Shown here one piece after another: positions 9,066 to 17,830 of a stretch of 54,630 nucleotides of DNA; the stretch's first letter is position 1, and each line of letters begins with the position of its first letter. Source of the DNA: CANLBN01 sp050298695 (lineage in GTDB: Bacteria > Pseudomonadota > Gammaproteobacteria > Pseudomonadales > Cellvibrionaceae); assembly GCA_050298695.1 (NCBI GenBank), contig JBNKUQ010000011.1, forward strand, positions 1 to 54,630. Reading direction: 5' to 3'. Below the pieces are notes generated by a model that saw nothing but the letters and a program-made list of their open reading frames with translations, did no database searches and was not told the origin of the DNA. Both the position numbers and the translations under genes were made by a program.

Positions 9066-9779
9066 CTATTCGTCCTCTCCAAATTTTTTTAGATTAATAA
9101 TTAAAGCATAAATGCATGTAGCAACTGCACTGCCAGTCATCGTTCCTATTGCTGAATGAATAATATAGTTATTCAGAGAAGTAGACTGATGAATCAAATT
9201 CGCAGCGATTATAAACAATAAGATCGTGCTGGTATAAATAGAGGTTCCTATAAACGGAAGGCTTTTGTAGGTGTTATGACGATATTTAAATACTGTCCAC
9301 GCATACCACATAGCTAAGCCTATTAATCCCAAAATGCCACTAACATATTGATTCCATTTATATAGAGGCAATGAAAATATTCTCTGTTGCCAAAAGCGAC
9401 TATGAGCAACGAAGGCGCCATCAATATGGCTAGCAGCATCCCACAATACATGGCTATAGGCCCCTATTAAAATGCCAATAGCTATATGGAAGTAGGGTTG
9501 TTTTCCAATATTTTTTGAATAATAGGGCATTCGAAATAGAGTAAAGCTTGGTTTCTCTAGCCAAGCATACCAAATTAGCAACACAAAAAGGGAAGGTAAA
9601 AAACAATAAATCCATACTCCGAGGAGTGAGTGGCCCGGTGCGTTTACAGGGGTAAGGGCAATTAAGTAGGGAAAATCTGGCGATATACTGCCGATAATTA
9701 ACGATTCAGGTGGAATTCTATTGCAAGATGCTCTTGAAATTGGCAAGGAAACGATGGCGTGAGAAAGTGAGTAAGGCAT
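9066..9779 (-). CDS. DUF4184 family integral membrane protein
   Basis: The 237-residue protein opens MPYSLSHAIVSLPI, the characteristic start of DUF4184 proteins, and continues with the conserved GSISPDFPYL and a SHVLWDAASH segment. Five or six hydrophobic segments suggest a polytopic inner-membrane protein. The conserved His and Asp residues in SHA, SPDFPY and HVLWDAASH resemble those of the related metal-dependent hydrolase-like membrane proteins, but no function is established. Its neighbours give no clear pathway. It seems to stand alone, with about 180 bases before dacB and about 65 bases after the next upstream gene. Confidence 0.8.
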   Translation of the reverse strand: MPYSLSHAIVSLPISRASCNRIPPESLIIGSISPDFPYLIALTPVNAPGHSLLGVWIYCFLPSLFVLLIWYAWLEKPSFTLFRMPYYSKNIGKQPYFHIAIGILIGAYSHVLWDAASHIDGAFVAHSRFWQQRIFSLPLYKWNQYVSGILGLIGLAMWYAWTVFKYRHNTYKSLPFIGTSIYTSTILLFIIAANLIHQSTSLNNYIIHSAIGTMTGSAVATCIYALIINLKKFGEDE

Positions 9780-9845
9780 GGCTTGTTTTATTCATATCCG
9801 ATTTATTGGACCTTAATAAGGTCCACATTAGATGATAAGTCTTTA

Positions 9846-10208
9846 CTAATCATGCACTGAGTGAGTATACGAACGTTTGACCGCCTTAAATAAATAGAAG
9901 GCGGCTGGTAGTGATGTGGTTAATGCTGCACTTAGTATCCCAATAACTTCACTTCCTAAAAATATACCACTATATATTATTCCTAAAGAAATAATGGCAC
10001 CGATAAAAACAATAGTGGCCAGTATGCCGATTTCCTTTTTAGTGATGATGTTGTTGATAAGCATGCCTGATAAAGGTATTGCAATTGCGCAGAAAATAAT
10101 GAGAAGAAGGGTAGATATTAACGTAAATTCAATAAGTTGAGTTCCAGTCTCACATGCAAATGTCGCCTGTGATAAAACCGTTCCTAAAATTAATATTGAT
10201 TTTTTCAT
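9846..10208 (-). CDS. Small hypothetical membrane protein
   Basis: The 120-residue product has a signal-like N terminus (1-18, ending ATFA), then a single cysteine and three strongly hydrophobic segments (about 27-50, 60-82, 84-106), and a short basic tail. A purine-rich GGAGGC lies about seven bases before the ATG, supporting translation. I do not recognise the family. It follows the solute-binding protein gene but is separated from it by a hairpin terminator, so it is probably a separate unit. Confidence 0.6.
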   Translation of the reverse strand: MKKSILILGTVLSQATFACETGTQLIEFTLISTLLLIIFCAIAIPLSGMLINNIITKKEIGILATIVFIGAIISLGIIYSGIFLGSEVIGILSAALTTSLPAAFYLFKAVKRSYTHSVHD

Positions 10209-10320
10209 GTTAAGCCTCCAAAAAATTAAAATGAAAGCTTAAAGTAAGAATATGCTTTTGATGTGTTGTAATTATGATGAATTATGGAGGTTCTTGTTGA
10301 TAGTATATATTTATTGAAAA

Positions 10321-10347
10321 GCCCCTCCTCTTGGCTAGAGGTGGGGC
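10321..10347 (-). terminator. Terminator after the solute-binding protein gene
   Basis: GCCCCTCCTCT, loop TGGCT, AGAGGTGGGGC form an 11-bp stem with one mismatch. Read on the minus strand it is followed by TTTTC and lies 43 bases past the stop of the 10391-11194 gene, so it fits termination of that transcript. Confidence 0.75.
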
Positions 10348-10390
10348 AGAACTTCAATTTTTTAGGTGCTAACTTTATTAAGAGAGTTAA

Positions 10391-11194
10391 TTATTGAAAT
10401 AATTCACTCATTTTAACAGCGTAAGGTGATGTTTTTACACCATACTTTTTTTCCAAGCCAAGAATAAATTTTTGCTTATGCCAGTTAATGACTTTTTCTT
10501 TCATTAGATCGTACATATCCTGTTGTCCCGGTTGAACAGCTAATGCCCAAGGGGCATCGTCAATTGTATCTAGAGGCATGTGAAAGCCATCAGCCCATTC
10601 TTTTTCAGTAAGTTTGCTGAGTATATAAGAATCGTCAAAAACTTTACCAAGACATTCGCCTTTTTTTAAGCCCTCTAATGCGGCAGTACTGGAATCGTAG
10701 GTGATTACTTTTGCACCAAAGGTATCGATAATAAAGTCATTGTAGTAAGCGCCGACAACACCACATAATGTTTTTCCTCTCACATCTTCCCAACCATTTA
10801 TTGTTGCTGACTTAGAGAAGAGGATGTTAGTGCCAGAGGAGTAATAAGGAACCTCGATGGCATAAACAATTTTGCGTCTTTCTGGCTTATCAGTCATTGT
10901 GGCAATCATTAGGTCGGCAGACCCGTCCACTAAAGCTTGCATACGAGTCTTAGCGGTTACGTTAATAAAGGCTATTTTTACCCCAAGGTCTTTTGCCACA
11001 TCATTGGCTAGGTCGATTTCTAGCCCAGCGTTTTCTCCCGCCTCATTTTTATAACCGTAGGGCTTATAATCAGCTTTGACCGCAACATTAATAACACCAG
11101 ATTTTTTGATTTCCTCAATAGAGCGTGCATCTATGTTTGAGGAGAAAGATAGGATGACCGCTATTGTAATGGATAACGATTGAAATGTTTTCAT
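10391..11194 (-). CDS. Periplasmic substrate-binding protein, family 3 (amino-acid type)
   Basis: The 267-residue protein has a signal peptide (about 1-23) and then the two-lobe fold of extracellular solute-binding family 3. It shows GVINVAVKADYKPYGYKNE, LEIDLANDVAKDLG, the ligand-contact stretch GSADLMIATMTDKPERR and the second-lobe GKTLCGVVGAYYND. Proteins of this type capture amino acids or related compounds for ABC uptake. No permease or ATPase gene is adjacent, so it is an orphan that must work with a distant transporter or act as a sensor component. The ligand cannot be told from sequence. Confidence 0.85.
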   Translation of the reverse strand: MKTFQSLSITIAVILSFSSNIDARSIEEIKKSGVINVAVKADYKPYGYKNEAGENAGLEIDLANDVAKDLGVKIAFINVTAKTRMQALVDGSADLMIATMTDKPERRKIVYAIEVPYYSSGTNILFSKSATINGWEDVRGKTLCGVVGAYYNDFIIDTFGAKVITYDSSTAALEGLKKGECLGKVFDDSYILSKLTEKEWADGFHMPLDTIDDAPWALAVQPGQQDMYDLMKEKVINWHKQKFILGLEKKYGVKTSPYAVKMSELFQ

Positions 11195-11460
11195 AACGAG
11201 TTTTTCTCATTTTGTTAGGTTGATATGCCAACATGTGTGGCATGCTTTTGCCTTGCGGCTTAATTTGTACTATAGCTCAAAAAACTGGGAGCGTTGCTTG
11301 CGGATTAATTATTTGTAGAGGTAAAAATTTTGACGGTTTAAGGTAAGGTCTTAATGGTATAGCGTGAAAAGCCATTTATTTATAAATAACGTTTTTCTTT
11401 TGAATAATGAGTGAACCTGATATGAATATATATGCTTAAATGACTTGAAACACATTATAA
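11195..11460. other. Intergenic region with a possible operator
   Basis: This gap lies between the solute-binding protein gene (its upstream side) and the end of the NAGGN operon. ATGCCA-ACATGTG-TGGCAT (11225-11243) is a perfect 6-bp inverted repeat about 30 bases before the start codon at 11194 and might be a repressor site. No gene was seen. Confidence 0.3.
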
Positions 11461-11484
11461 AAAAGCTATTATATAATAGCTTTT
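11461..11484 (-). terminator. Perfect palindrome terminator of the NAGGN operon
   Basis: AAAAGCTATTATATAATAGCTTTT is a perfect 24-base palindrome ending in a T-run on both strands. It lies 11 bases past the stop of the last NAGGN gene and fits an intrinsic terminator, possibly acting in both directions. Confidence 0.75.
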
Positions 11485-11495
11485 AATCAAAAAAT

Positions 11496-12611
11496 TCAAT
11501 AATTAGTTTTAGGCGGTAGGTCATTTAAATTCTTATCTAACATCGGATAAACGGGTTTGCTTTGCGCGTAGTGATATACCAAGTGTGCAATGGATTCTAG
11601 GCTATCTACATGGGTCCGTTCGTAACCGTGAGTAGCATCGGTACCAAAGGTGATTAAGGCTTCGCGAACATCGTGTCCGGCTTTGAGAGCTGAATTTGCA
11701 TCGGAGTAGTAATAACGAAAAACATCAATTTGGTTTTCGATGTTGTATTTATTGCATAAGCCTTTTAGCTTTTGTAGCATGTGCCAGTCAAAGGGTCCAC
11801 TGGTATCTTGTGCGCACAGAGTCACGCCTTTTTCTCTGGCATTTTGTTCGATGGCAACAGGCCCAATATCAATGCCGACAAATTCCACTACTTTATCTTC
11901 TAAGGATGCGCCGGCACCGGTACCCACTTCTTCGGTAATTGTGAAAATGGCAAAGAAATCAATGGCGGGAGTAATATTATTTTCTTTTAGCATTTTTAAT
12001 GCAGAAAGTAATGCACTGGCACCGGCTTTATTATCAAGGTGTCGAGCGCTGATATAGCCGTTTTCAGCAAGTTCAGGATCACTGTCAAAAGCGACGAAGT
12101 CACCTTGCTGAATACCTAAATCAATTAAATCTTGTGCTGAATAAACATCTTCGTTCACACGCACTTCAATGTGATCCCAACTGACAGGTAAGCTATCTAC
12201 GCGTTTGTTAAACGCATGCCCTGAAGCGAGTAGCGGGAGGACCTGCCCTCGGTAAGCCCCTTTTTTTGAAAAAAGAGTGACTCTACCACCTTCCGCAAAA
12301 CGGCTAGACCAACTGCCAATAGGTGCTAAACTCAAACGTCCGTTATTTTTTAATTCGGTTACAGTAGCGCCAATTGTGTCCAGGTGGTTGGCAACAGTAC
12401 GCGCCATACGAGTTTCTTCACCTGGCAATTTGGCAATAATGGTTCCGCGGCGCGTGAGTTGGTAATCAATATTTAAAGCCTGTAACTGCGCACAAACATA
12501 ACGTGAAAGTTCATCGGTAAATCCGGTGGGGCTGGGTATAGCGAGCATTTCCAATAAACGATTTAGCAAATAATCGCGATCAACTGTTACATCGTTTTTT
12601 TCTTTACTCAT
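11496..12611 (-). CDS. M42-family hydrolase of the NAGGN osmolyte system
   Basis: The 371-residue protein belongs to the M42 metallo-aminopeptidase-like family, in the branch that accompanies NAGGN synthesis genes. All expected metal-site elements are visible: NHLDTIG (His76, Asp78), HLDNKAG (Asp193), TITEEVG (Glu227 catalytic, Glu228 metal ligand), GIDIGP, and the closing ERTHVDS His. Its role in the osmolyte system is not settled; breakdown of the dipeptide or a precursor is a reasonable inference. It is the last gene of the four-gene operon and its start overlaps the end of the paralogue at 12611-13780 by one base. The two paralogues share motifs along their whole length, which indicates a tandem duplication. 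Confidence 0.88.
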   Translation of the reverse strand: MSKEKNDVTVDRDYLLNRLLEMLAIPSPTGFTDELSRYVCAQLQALNIDYQLTRRGTIIAKLPGEETRMARTVANHLDTIGATVTELKNNGRLSLAPIGSWSSRFAEGGRVTLFSKKGAYRGQVLPLLASGHAFNKRVDSLPVSWDHIEVRVNEDVYSAQDLIDLGIQQGDFVAFDSDPELAENGYISARHLDNKAGASALLSALKMLKENNITPAIDFFAIFTITEEVGTGAGASLEDKVVEFVGIDIGPVAIEQNAREKGVTLCAQDTSGPFDWHMLQKLKGLCNKYNIENQIDVFRYYYSDANSALKAGHDVREALITFGTDATHGYERTHVDSLESIAHLVYHYAQSKPVYPMLDKNLNDLPPKTNY

Positions 12612-13780
12612 TATTCGTCCTGCTGATGTTTTCTGATGACTTCGCTAAAGTCGGGTACGGGGGTTGCCCGTTTGGGTGTATTGTCAGGTGTAATTTGATG
12701 TGAAAATTCATCAACGCTTTTAATCGAATCGTCTTTCGCGAAGGTGGGTTCACTGGTGACATAAGCAGTAAGGAGTTGAGCCATATTGACAAGGCTTTCC
12801 ATATGTGTGCGTTCTGCACTATGTGAAGCATCACCAGCGTAAGTTACCACCGCTGTGCGCACATCGTGCCCAGCTGTTAATGCTGCGGCAGCATCACTAT
12901 GAAATGCTTTGAGGTGTTTTTTTTGCGAGGGAATATTTTCTCGTTGTGCAAGCTCATCCAGGTGAGCGGTTAGGTGATAGTCGTAAGGTCCACTCGCATC
13001 ACCTGTAGCGATAGTAATACGTTTAAAAGGGCTTTTTTCCGAAGATTTCAATGATGCAAAATCGACAGTGACAAGTTCACTGACTTCAGGCAACAAGGCT
13101 GAGCCGGTCCCCATTCCCGTAGTTTCTGAGATGGTAAATAGAATATAAGTATCGTAGAGAATGCGACTTTCACCTTCTTTTAGCTGGCGAATGGTTTCGA
13201 GTACGGCGGCGGTCCCCGCTTTGTTATCGAGATTACGGGCAACAATATAACCGTTCTCCAAGATTTCGGTGTTGCTATCGAGGGCGATAAAACTACCAAT
13301 ATCAATATCCAGGTTACGTACGTCTTGTTCATTGTAGACGGGTTCGTCTAAACGTAACTCGATGTGTTCCCAAGTCATGGGGACTTGTTCCACGCCATGG
13401 TCGCGCGAAACTCCCCATTCAACCGAGGGGAGTAAAGTGCCTCGAAACGCACGTTTTTCACTAAAAAGTGTCACCCGCACTCCTTCGGCAAAGCGACTAC
13501 TCCAGTTCCCGATAGGGGCCACTAATAAGCGCCCATCTTTACGGATGTAGCGAACCATGGCCCCAATGGAGTCGATATGGGTGACGATAGCGCGGGCAGC
13601 CTCACTGTGTTGCCCTGGTAGTTTAGCGCGAATGGTGCCCCGTCGAGTGAGTTCGTATTCGACATTCATAGCCTCTAATTCATTACAGACGTAACGTACT
13701 ATCTCGTCTGTAAAACCACAGGGGCTAGGGATGGCGAGTAGATCGAGTAAATGTTTTTGAATGCGCCAGGTTTGAGTCAT
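12611..13780 (-). CDS. Second M42-family hydrolase of the NAGGN system, altered metal site
   Basis: This 389-residue protein is a paralogue of the downstream gene, sharing LLAIPSPxGFTDE near the N terminus, TRRGTI, APIGxWSSRFAEG and the C-terminal AGHDVR/ERTH blocks. His68, Asp70 and Asp185 of the M42 metal site are kept. The usual Glu-Glu pair is TISETTG here, so Glu219 is present but the second Glu, a metal ligand in M42 enzymes, is Thr220. It also has a C-terminal tail of about 45 residues not seen in its partner. It may be a weak enzyme, a changed-specificity enzyme or a subunit of a mixed complex. It overlaps the upstream synthetase gene by four bases (ATGA), implying translational coupling. 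Confidence 0.85.
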   Translation of the reverse strand: MTQTWRIQKHLLDLLAIPSPCGFTDEIVRYVCNELEAMNVEYELTRRGTIRAKLPGQHSEAARAIVTHIDSIGAMVRYIRKDGRLLVAPIGNWSSRFAEGVRVTLFSEKRAFRGTLLPSVEWGVSRDHGVEQVPMTWEHIELRLDEPVYNEQDVRNLDIDIGSFIALDSNTEILENGYIVARNLDNKAGTAAVLETIRQLKEGESRILYDTYILFTISETTGMGTGSALLPEVSELVTVDFASLKSSEKSPFKRITIATGDASGPYDYHLTAHLDELAQRENIPSQKKHLKAFHSDAAAALTAGHDVRTAVVTYAGDASHSAERTHMESLVNMAQLLTAYVTSEPTFAKDDSIKSVDEFSHQITPDNTPKRATPVPDFSEVIRKHQQDE

Positions 13781-15456
13781 GTCGTTGCTCTCAGTGAATA
13801 GCGTTTACCAGCGACCGCCGATAGCGGAAAAAGTAGATCGACAAAGCGTTGGGCAGTGGGTTGGGGCTCGTGATTGGCTAATCCAACGCGCTCATTGGCT
13901 TCGATAATAATGTGTTCGGGTTTATCCGGGGCCTGGATCATAAAATCTAAACCGACAACGGGAATTTCTAATTGTCGAGCAGCTTTAACCGCACTTTCTA
14001 GCATGCGTGGATGTAAAATATCGGTGACATCATGGATAGTGCCACCTGTATGTAAATTAGCGGTGTTTCTCACCTTAACGGCTTCATCGGCGGCGATAAT
14101 AGATTGTAAATGGTAGCCTTTTTTAGCGAGGCATTTTTCAGTTTCGGCATCGATGGGAATGCTGCTCTCTCCGCTAGTTGCTGCTTCTCGTCGCCGACTT
14201 TGTTTTCTGATGAGAGTCATTGCGTCATGAATCCCATCGCCAATAATCATTGCCGGCTTTCTGACGGCGGCAGCAACAACGCAATAGTTGATCACAACAA
14301 CGCGAAGGTCTTCCCCTTTGTGATAGGACTCCAATAAAACACGATCGGAAAATTGTTTCGCTTTGGCAATAGCTTTAAGTAAATCGTTTTCGTCATCAAC
14401 GCCAACCGAAATCCCTTTACCTTGTTCGCCGGTTGTGGGTTTGACAACGATCTTGCCATGTTTTTGTAAAAAGGCCGTATTATGATCCTGTTCTGTGGCA
14501 AGTTGGAAAGCGGGGGTTTGTAACCCCGCTTTTTGTAGCCAGCGGTGAGTGACAAATTTATCTTGGCAGCGACTCATGGCAACGGCACTGGTCAGTTCAC
14601 TCAGGGATTCGCGACAGGTAATACTTTTACCTCCTCGGTGTAATTTAAAAAAACCTTCTTCTGCATCTAAAATCTCAACATGAATACCGCGTGCACGGGC
14701 TTCATCGACAATGACTTTTGCGTAAGGATTCAATTTTTCTTCGAGTTCGGGTCCAATAAAAAGTGCTTCGTTGTAAGCATTTTTATTTTTAACGGAAAAC
14801 AATTGTGGTTGCGGAATAAAGCCTAATTTTTTATACAGCGCTTTAGCATGTTCGTTGTCATGGACAACGGATAAATCCATAAACTGCCGTCCCTTCTTTC
14901 TAAAGTGTATCGCTAAGGCTTTGACGAGGGCTTCACCAATGCCTGGTCTGGCGGCAATGGGGTCAACGGCTAGGCACCATAAGCTTGCTCCTTGTTCTGG
15001 GTCGTCAAAAGCAGATGAGTGATCTAGTCCCATAACCGTTCCAATAATAGTTTCGGTGACTTTATCCTTAGCGACTAGAAATGTAAGTGTTTCTGAGTTG
15101 GCATTTTTCCAAATATAATTGGATTCGGTGGGCACCATATTGCGGGATAAGTAAAGTTTATTAATTTGTTCCGCTTCTTGTTCACTGGCAACTTTACGAA
15201 TACTCACTCCATCAGGTATGACGGTGGCGCTATCGTCAAAAGTTTGTAAGTCCAAACGAAACATATCCGATGGATCTAAAAATAATTGTTGGGGGGCGCG
15301 CGACAATACTAAATGTGGTTTAGTAACGTAGGCCGCAATATCACGTTTTCCAGGGATTTCATCGACTAACTCTTGCGCTAGTGCTTTAGGGTTGGCATAG
15401 GTTTGCGCCAATATAATTCGTCCCCACCCGCAAAATACCGAAACATTTTTTTTCAT
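13777..15456 (-). CDS. ngg: N-acetylglutaminylglutamine synthetase (GNAT plus ATP-grasp fusion)
   Basis: This 559-residue fusion makes the dipeptide N-acetylglutaminylglutamine for the NAGGN osmoprotectant. After a short N-terminal part, a GNAT acetyltransferase domain covers about residues 65-225 (acetyl-CoA loop around AVDPIAARPGIGEALV, then the LYKKLGF motif). An ATP-grasp ligase domain covers about 255-550 (KIVVKPTTGEQGKGISVGV, ATP-binding YHKGEDLRVVVIN, and the metal-binding IIIEANERVGL). This layout matches the acetyltransferase member of the three-gene NAGGN set known from Pseudomonas and Sinorhizobium. It lies second in the operon, 104 bases after the amidotransferase gene with a strong hairpin between them. 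Confidence 0.93.
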   Translation of the reverse strand: MKKNVSVFCGWGRIILAQTYANPKALAQELVDEIPGKRDIAAYVTKPHLVLSRAPQQLFLDPSDMFRLDLQTFDDSATVIPDGVSIRKVASEQEAEQINKLYLSRNMVPTESNYIWKNANSETLTFLVAKDKVTETIIGTVMGLDHSSAFDDPEQGASLWCLAVDPIAARPGIGEALVKALAIHFRKKGRQFMDLSVVHDNEHAKALYKKLGFIPQPQLFSVKNKNAYNEALFIGPELEEKLNPYAKVIVDEARARGIHVEILDAEEGFFKLHRGGKSITCRESLSELTSAVAMSRCQDKFVTHRWLQKAGLQTPAFQLATEQDHNTAFLQKHGKIVVKPTTGEQGKGISVGVDDENDLLKAIAKAKQFSDRVLLESYHKGEDLRVVVINYCVVAAAVRKPAMIIGDGIHDAMTLIRKQSRRREAATSGESSIPIDAETEKCLAKKGYHLQSIIAADEAVKVRNTANLHTGGTIHDVTDILHPRMLESAVKAARQLEIPVVGLDFMIQAPDKPEHIIIEANERVGLANHEPQPTAQRFVDLLFPLSAVAGKRYSLRATT

Positions 15457-15504
15457 GTTGATATTTCTCCTCTATCATGTGCACTCATCAAATTCATCTT
15501 TTAC

Positions 15505-15540
15505 GAGTACTTCTAAAAATTCTAATTTTTAGAAGTACTC
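15505..15540. repeat. Perfect 17-bp palindrome between two NAGGN genes
   Basis: GAGTACTTCTAAAAATT (15505-15521) and its exact reverse complement (15524-15540) are separated by only two bases. It sits in the 104-base gap between the amidotransferase and synthetase genes. No strong T-run follows on the minus strand, so it may be a processing or stability hairpin that sets the relative expression of the two genes, or a partial terminator. Confidence 0.75.
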
Positions 15541-15560
15541 TTACTTTTGCATTTCAGAGT

Positions 15561-17333
15561 TTAGAGTCCCTGCGCCTGTAACCAAATTTCCAACAACCCT
15601 AGTTGCCAGAGTTTTGAACCTCGCAATGGCGTAATATGTGCTTCGGGATTGTTGAGCAGAGTATCTATATAAGTCGTACTAAATAATCCACGTTGACGGG
15701 CTTTGTCATTGGTTAAAGCATCACGGACGTAATCCAGCACGGAGCCGCGTAAGTATTTGAGTGCGGGGACAGGAAAATAACCCTTGGGGCGATCAATCAC
15801 ACTGGACGGAATAATTTTGCGTGAGGCTTCTTTTAGAATATATTTTCCGTCTTGCGCAATTTTAAGTTCTGCCGGGATGCGGCCCGCAAACTCCACTAAT
15901 TCATGATCGAGAAAGGGCACGCGAGCTTCCAGTCCCCAGGCCATGGTCATATTGTCCACGCGTTTGACTGGGTCATCGACTAACATAACGGTTGTATCAA
16001 TTCGCAAGGCTTTATCTACCGAGTGTTCTGCACCCGCTTGCGAAAAATGATTGGACACGAAGTTGCTAGCGTAATCTTTTTCTAGATATTGTTGGCCAAT
16101 AATTGCTTGGTATTCATAAAAATCGCGATCAAAAAAAGCGTTGCGGTAATCCTCAAAAGGGTTTTGGCTATTCAGCAGTGGTGGGTACCAATGATAGCCA
16201 CCAAATACTTCATCGGCACCTTGTCCACTTTGAACGGCTTTACAGGTTTTGGAAACTTCTCGCGATAGCAAATAAAAACCAATGCAATCATGACTGACCA
16301 TGGGTTCGGACATTGCGTTGATGGCATCGGGAAGATGGACCAATAACTCCTCTGAGGATACGCGAATTTGATGGTGTTGAGTGGCAAAGGTATCCGCAAT
16401 AATATCGGAATACTTAAATTCATCACCTAGCTCATCTCCAATGGTCTCAAAGCCCACTGAGTAAGTATGTAAATTTTTAGCGCCAGCTTCGGCCATTAGG
16501 CCGACTAGTAGACTGGAGTCAACACCACCTGATAGCAATACACCCACATCAACGGCGGCGACTAAGCGGCGTTTAACGGCGGCTCGCAATTGATCGAGCA
16601 ATTCATCCCTCCATTCGTTTTCCGTTTTTTTCTCATCACCGGATTTGTTGCCAAAGTGTAAATGCCAGTAAGGTTTTTCTACAACGTCACCATCATTGTC
16701 GATTATAAGATAGTGAGCGGGAGGAAGTTTGCGAATACCTTTAATGATTGTATACGGAGGGGGAACAACGGCATGAAAACTCATGTAATGGTTCAACGCA
16801 ACCGCATCAATGGCAGTATCAATGCCATCTGTTTTTAAAAGCGCGGGTAAGCTAGAAGCAAAGCGAAAGCAATTGGCTTGATGGCTGTAATAAAAGGGTT
16901 TGATGCCGAGTCGATCTCTGGCAATAAAGGTTCGGCCACTGTCTCTCTCCCAGATAGCAAAGGCGAACATACCCTTAAAACGTTGTAAACATTCCACTCC
17001 CCAAGCATGATAGGCTTTTAGAATAACTTCCGTATCTCCACTAGAAAAAAACGTATAGTTCAGTTTTTTTAATTCTTCTCTTAGTTCAGGGTGATTATAA
17101 ATAGCGCCGTTGAATACAATGCCTAAGCCTAAGTTATTATCGATCATTGGTTGTTGCGAGTGAGCACTTAAATCCATGATTTTAAGTCGGCGATGCCCAA
17201 ATGCGCGATGTCCAATGGTATATACACCTTCGTCATCAGGGCCTCTTGGTGCCATTGAAGTATTCATTTTGCGAATGGTGTTTATTTCAACTGTTTTTTT
17301 GTCAAAGCGGATTTCACCGCAAATGCCACACAT
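15561..17333 (-). CDS. asnO: N-acetylglutaminylglutamine amidotransferase (asparagine synthase family)
   Basis: The enzyme amidates N-acetylglutaminylglutamine to the neutral osmolyte NAGGN. The 590-residue protein has an N-terminal class II glutamine amidotransferase domain: the nucleophile Cys2 in MCGICGE, RGPDDEGVY, GHRRLKIMDLS and FNGAIYNHPELREEL. The C-terminal synthetase domain has the ATP pyrophosphatase loop LLSGGVDSSLLVG, SGQGADEVFGGYHWY and MTMAWGLEARVPFLDHELVE. It is the first gene of the operon. Genuine asparagine synthetase B is the alternative, but the adjoining GNAT/ATP-grasp and M42 genes make the NAGGN assignment strong. Confidence 0.93.
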   Translation of the reverse strand: MCGICGEIRFDKKTVEINTIRKMNTSMAPRGPDDEGVYTIGHRAFGHRRLKIMDLSAHSQQPMIDNNLGLGIVFNGAIYNHPELREELKKLNYTFFSSGDTEVILKAYHAWGVECLQRFKGMFAFAIWERDSGRTFIARDRLGIKPFYYSHQANCFRFASSLPALLKTDGIDTAIDAVALNHYMSFHAVVPPPYTIIKGIRKLPPAHYLIIDNDGDVVEKPYWHLHFGNKSGDEKKTENEWRDELLDQLRAAVKRRLVAAVDVGVLLSGGVDSSLLVGLMAEAGAKNLHTYSVGFETIGDELGDEFKYSDIIADTFATQHHQIRVSSEELLVHLPDAINAMSEPMVSHDCIGFYLLSREVSKTCKAVQSGQGADEVFGGYHWYPPLLNSQNPFEDYRNAFFDRDFYEYQAIIGQQYLEKDYASNFVSNHFSQAGAEHSVDKALRIDTTVMLVDDPVKRVDNMTMAWGLEARVPFLDHELVEFAGRIPAELKIAQDGKYILKEASRKIIPSSVIDRPKGYFPVPALKYLRGSVLDYVRDALTNDKARQRGLFSTTYIDTLLNNPEAHITPLRGSKLWQLGLLEIWLQAQGL

Positions 17334-17830
17334 AATTTAATTGGCCTCGTCGACAGTAATTTGTTATTAAATGGATAAGATTAGGTAATATTGTTGTACT
17401 TATGGAAAAAAATATGATTAAGGGTGAGACAGGAAGAAAAGTTTCACTCAACAGCATGTTGTGCGAGAAGTCGTTAATAACCGAGTTTTTTTTACAACGG
17501 TTGTATATAGAGATAACGCTTGCCTATTATCTTTTGGGGACATCTAAAAATGGTGTTTTTTCTGAATAACGGCGCTTATCACAAAAAAGTGTTGATTTTT
17601 AGAGGTGCCTCTTTGTCAAAATTGAATATTAAGCTCGCGGCTTATGATACACCTCTTCGTACTAATATTCATTACCCGTCATTTTTTATCTTGAATGAGC
17701 CCTAATTTTTGTTTTGTTCCTGTCATTGAGATGAGCGGAGGAAAATAATATTCATTGTGCTATAGTCGCGGTTTTGTTCATCGTATTGAAGGTGTTGTTT
17801 GTGGCTGATTTGTTGTTGCAAGGCGTAGGT
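17334..17830. other. Divergent intergenic region between the NAGGN operon and pcm
   Basis: This roughly 500-base region must hold the promoter of the minus-strand osmolyte operon and that of pcm. A 61-codon plus-strand frame (17520-17705) with a TTG start has no homology I recognise and is probably not a gene. No remnant of surE or truD, which usually lie here, is visible. Confidence 0.45.

Noticed and set aside
17520..17705. A 61-codon frame upstream of pcm, considered as a surE remnant
   Set aside because: The translation shows none of the SurE motifs (no NDDG near the start), and the TTG start has no ribosome site.
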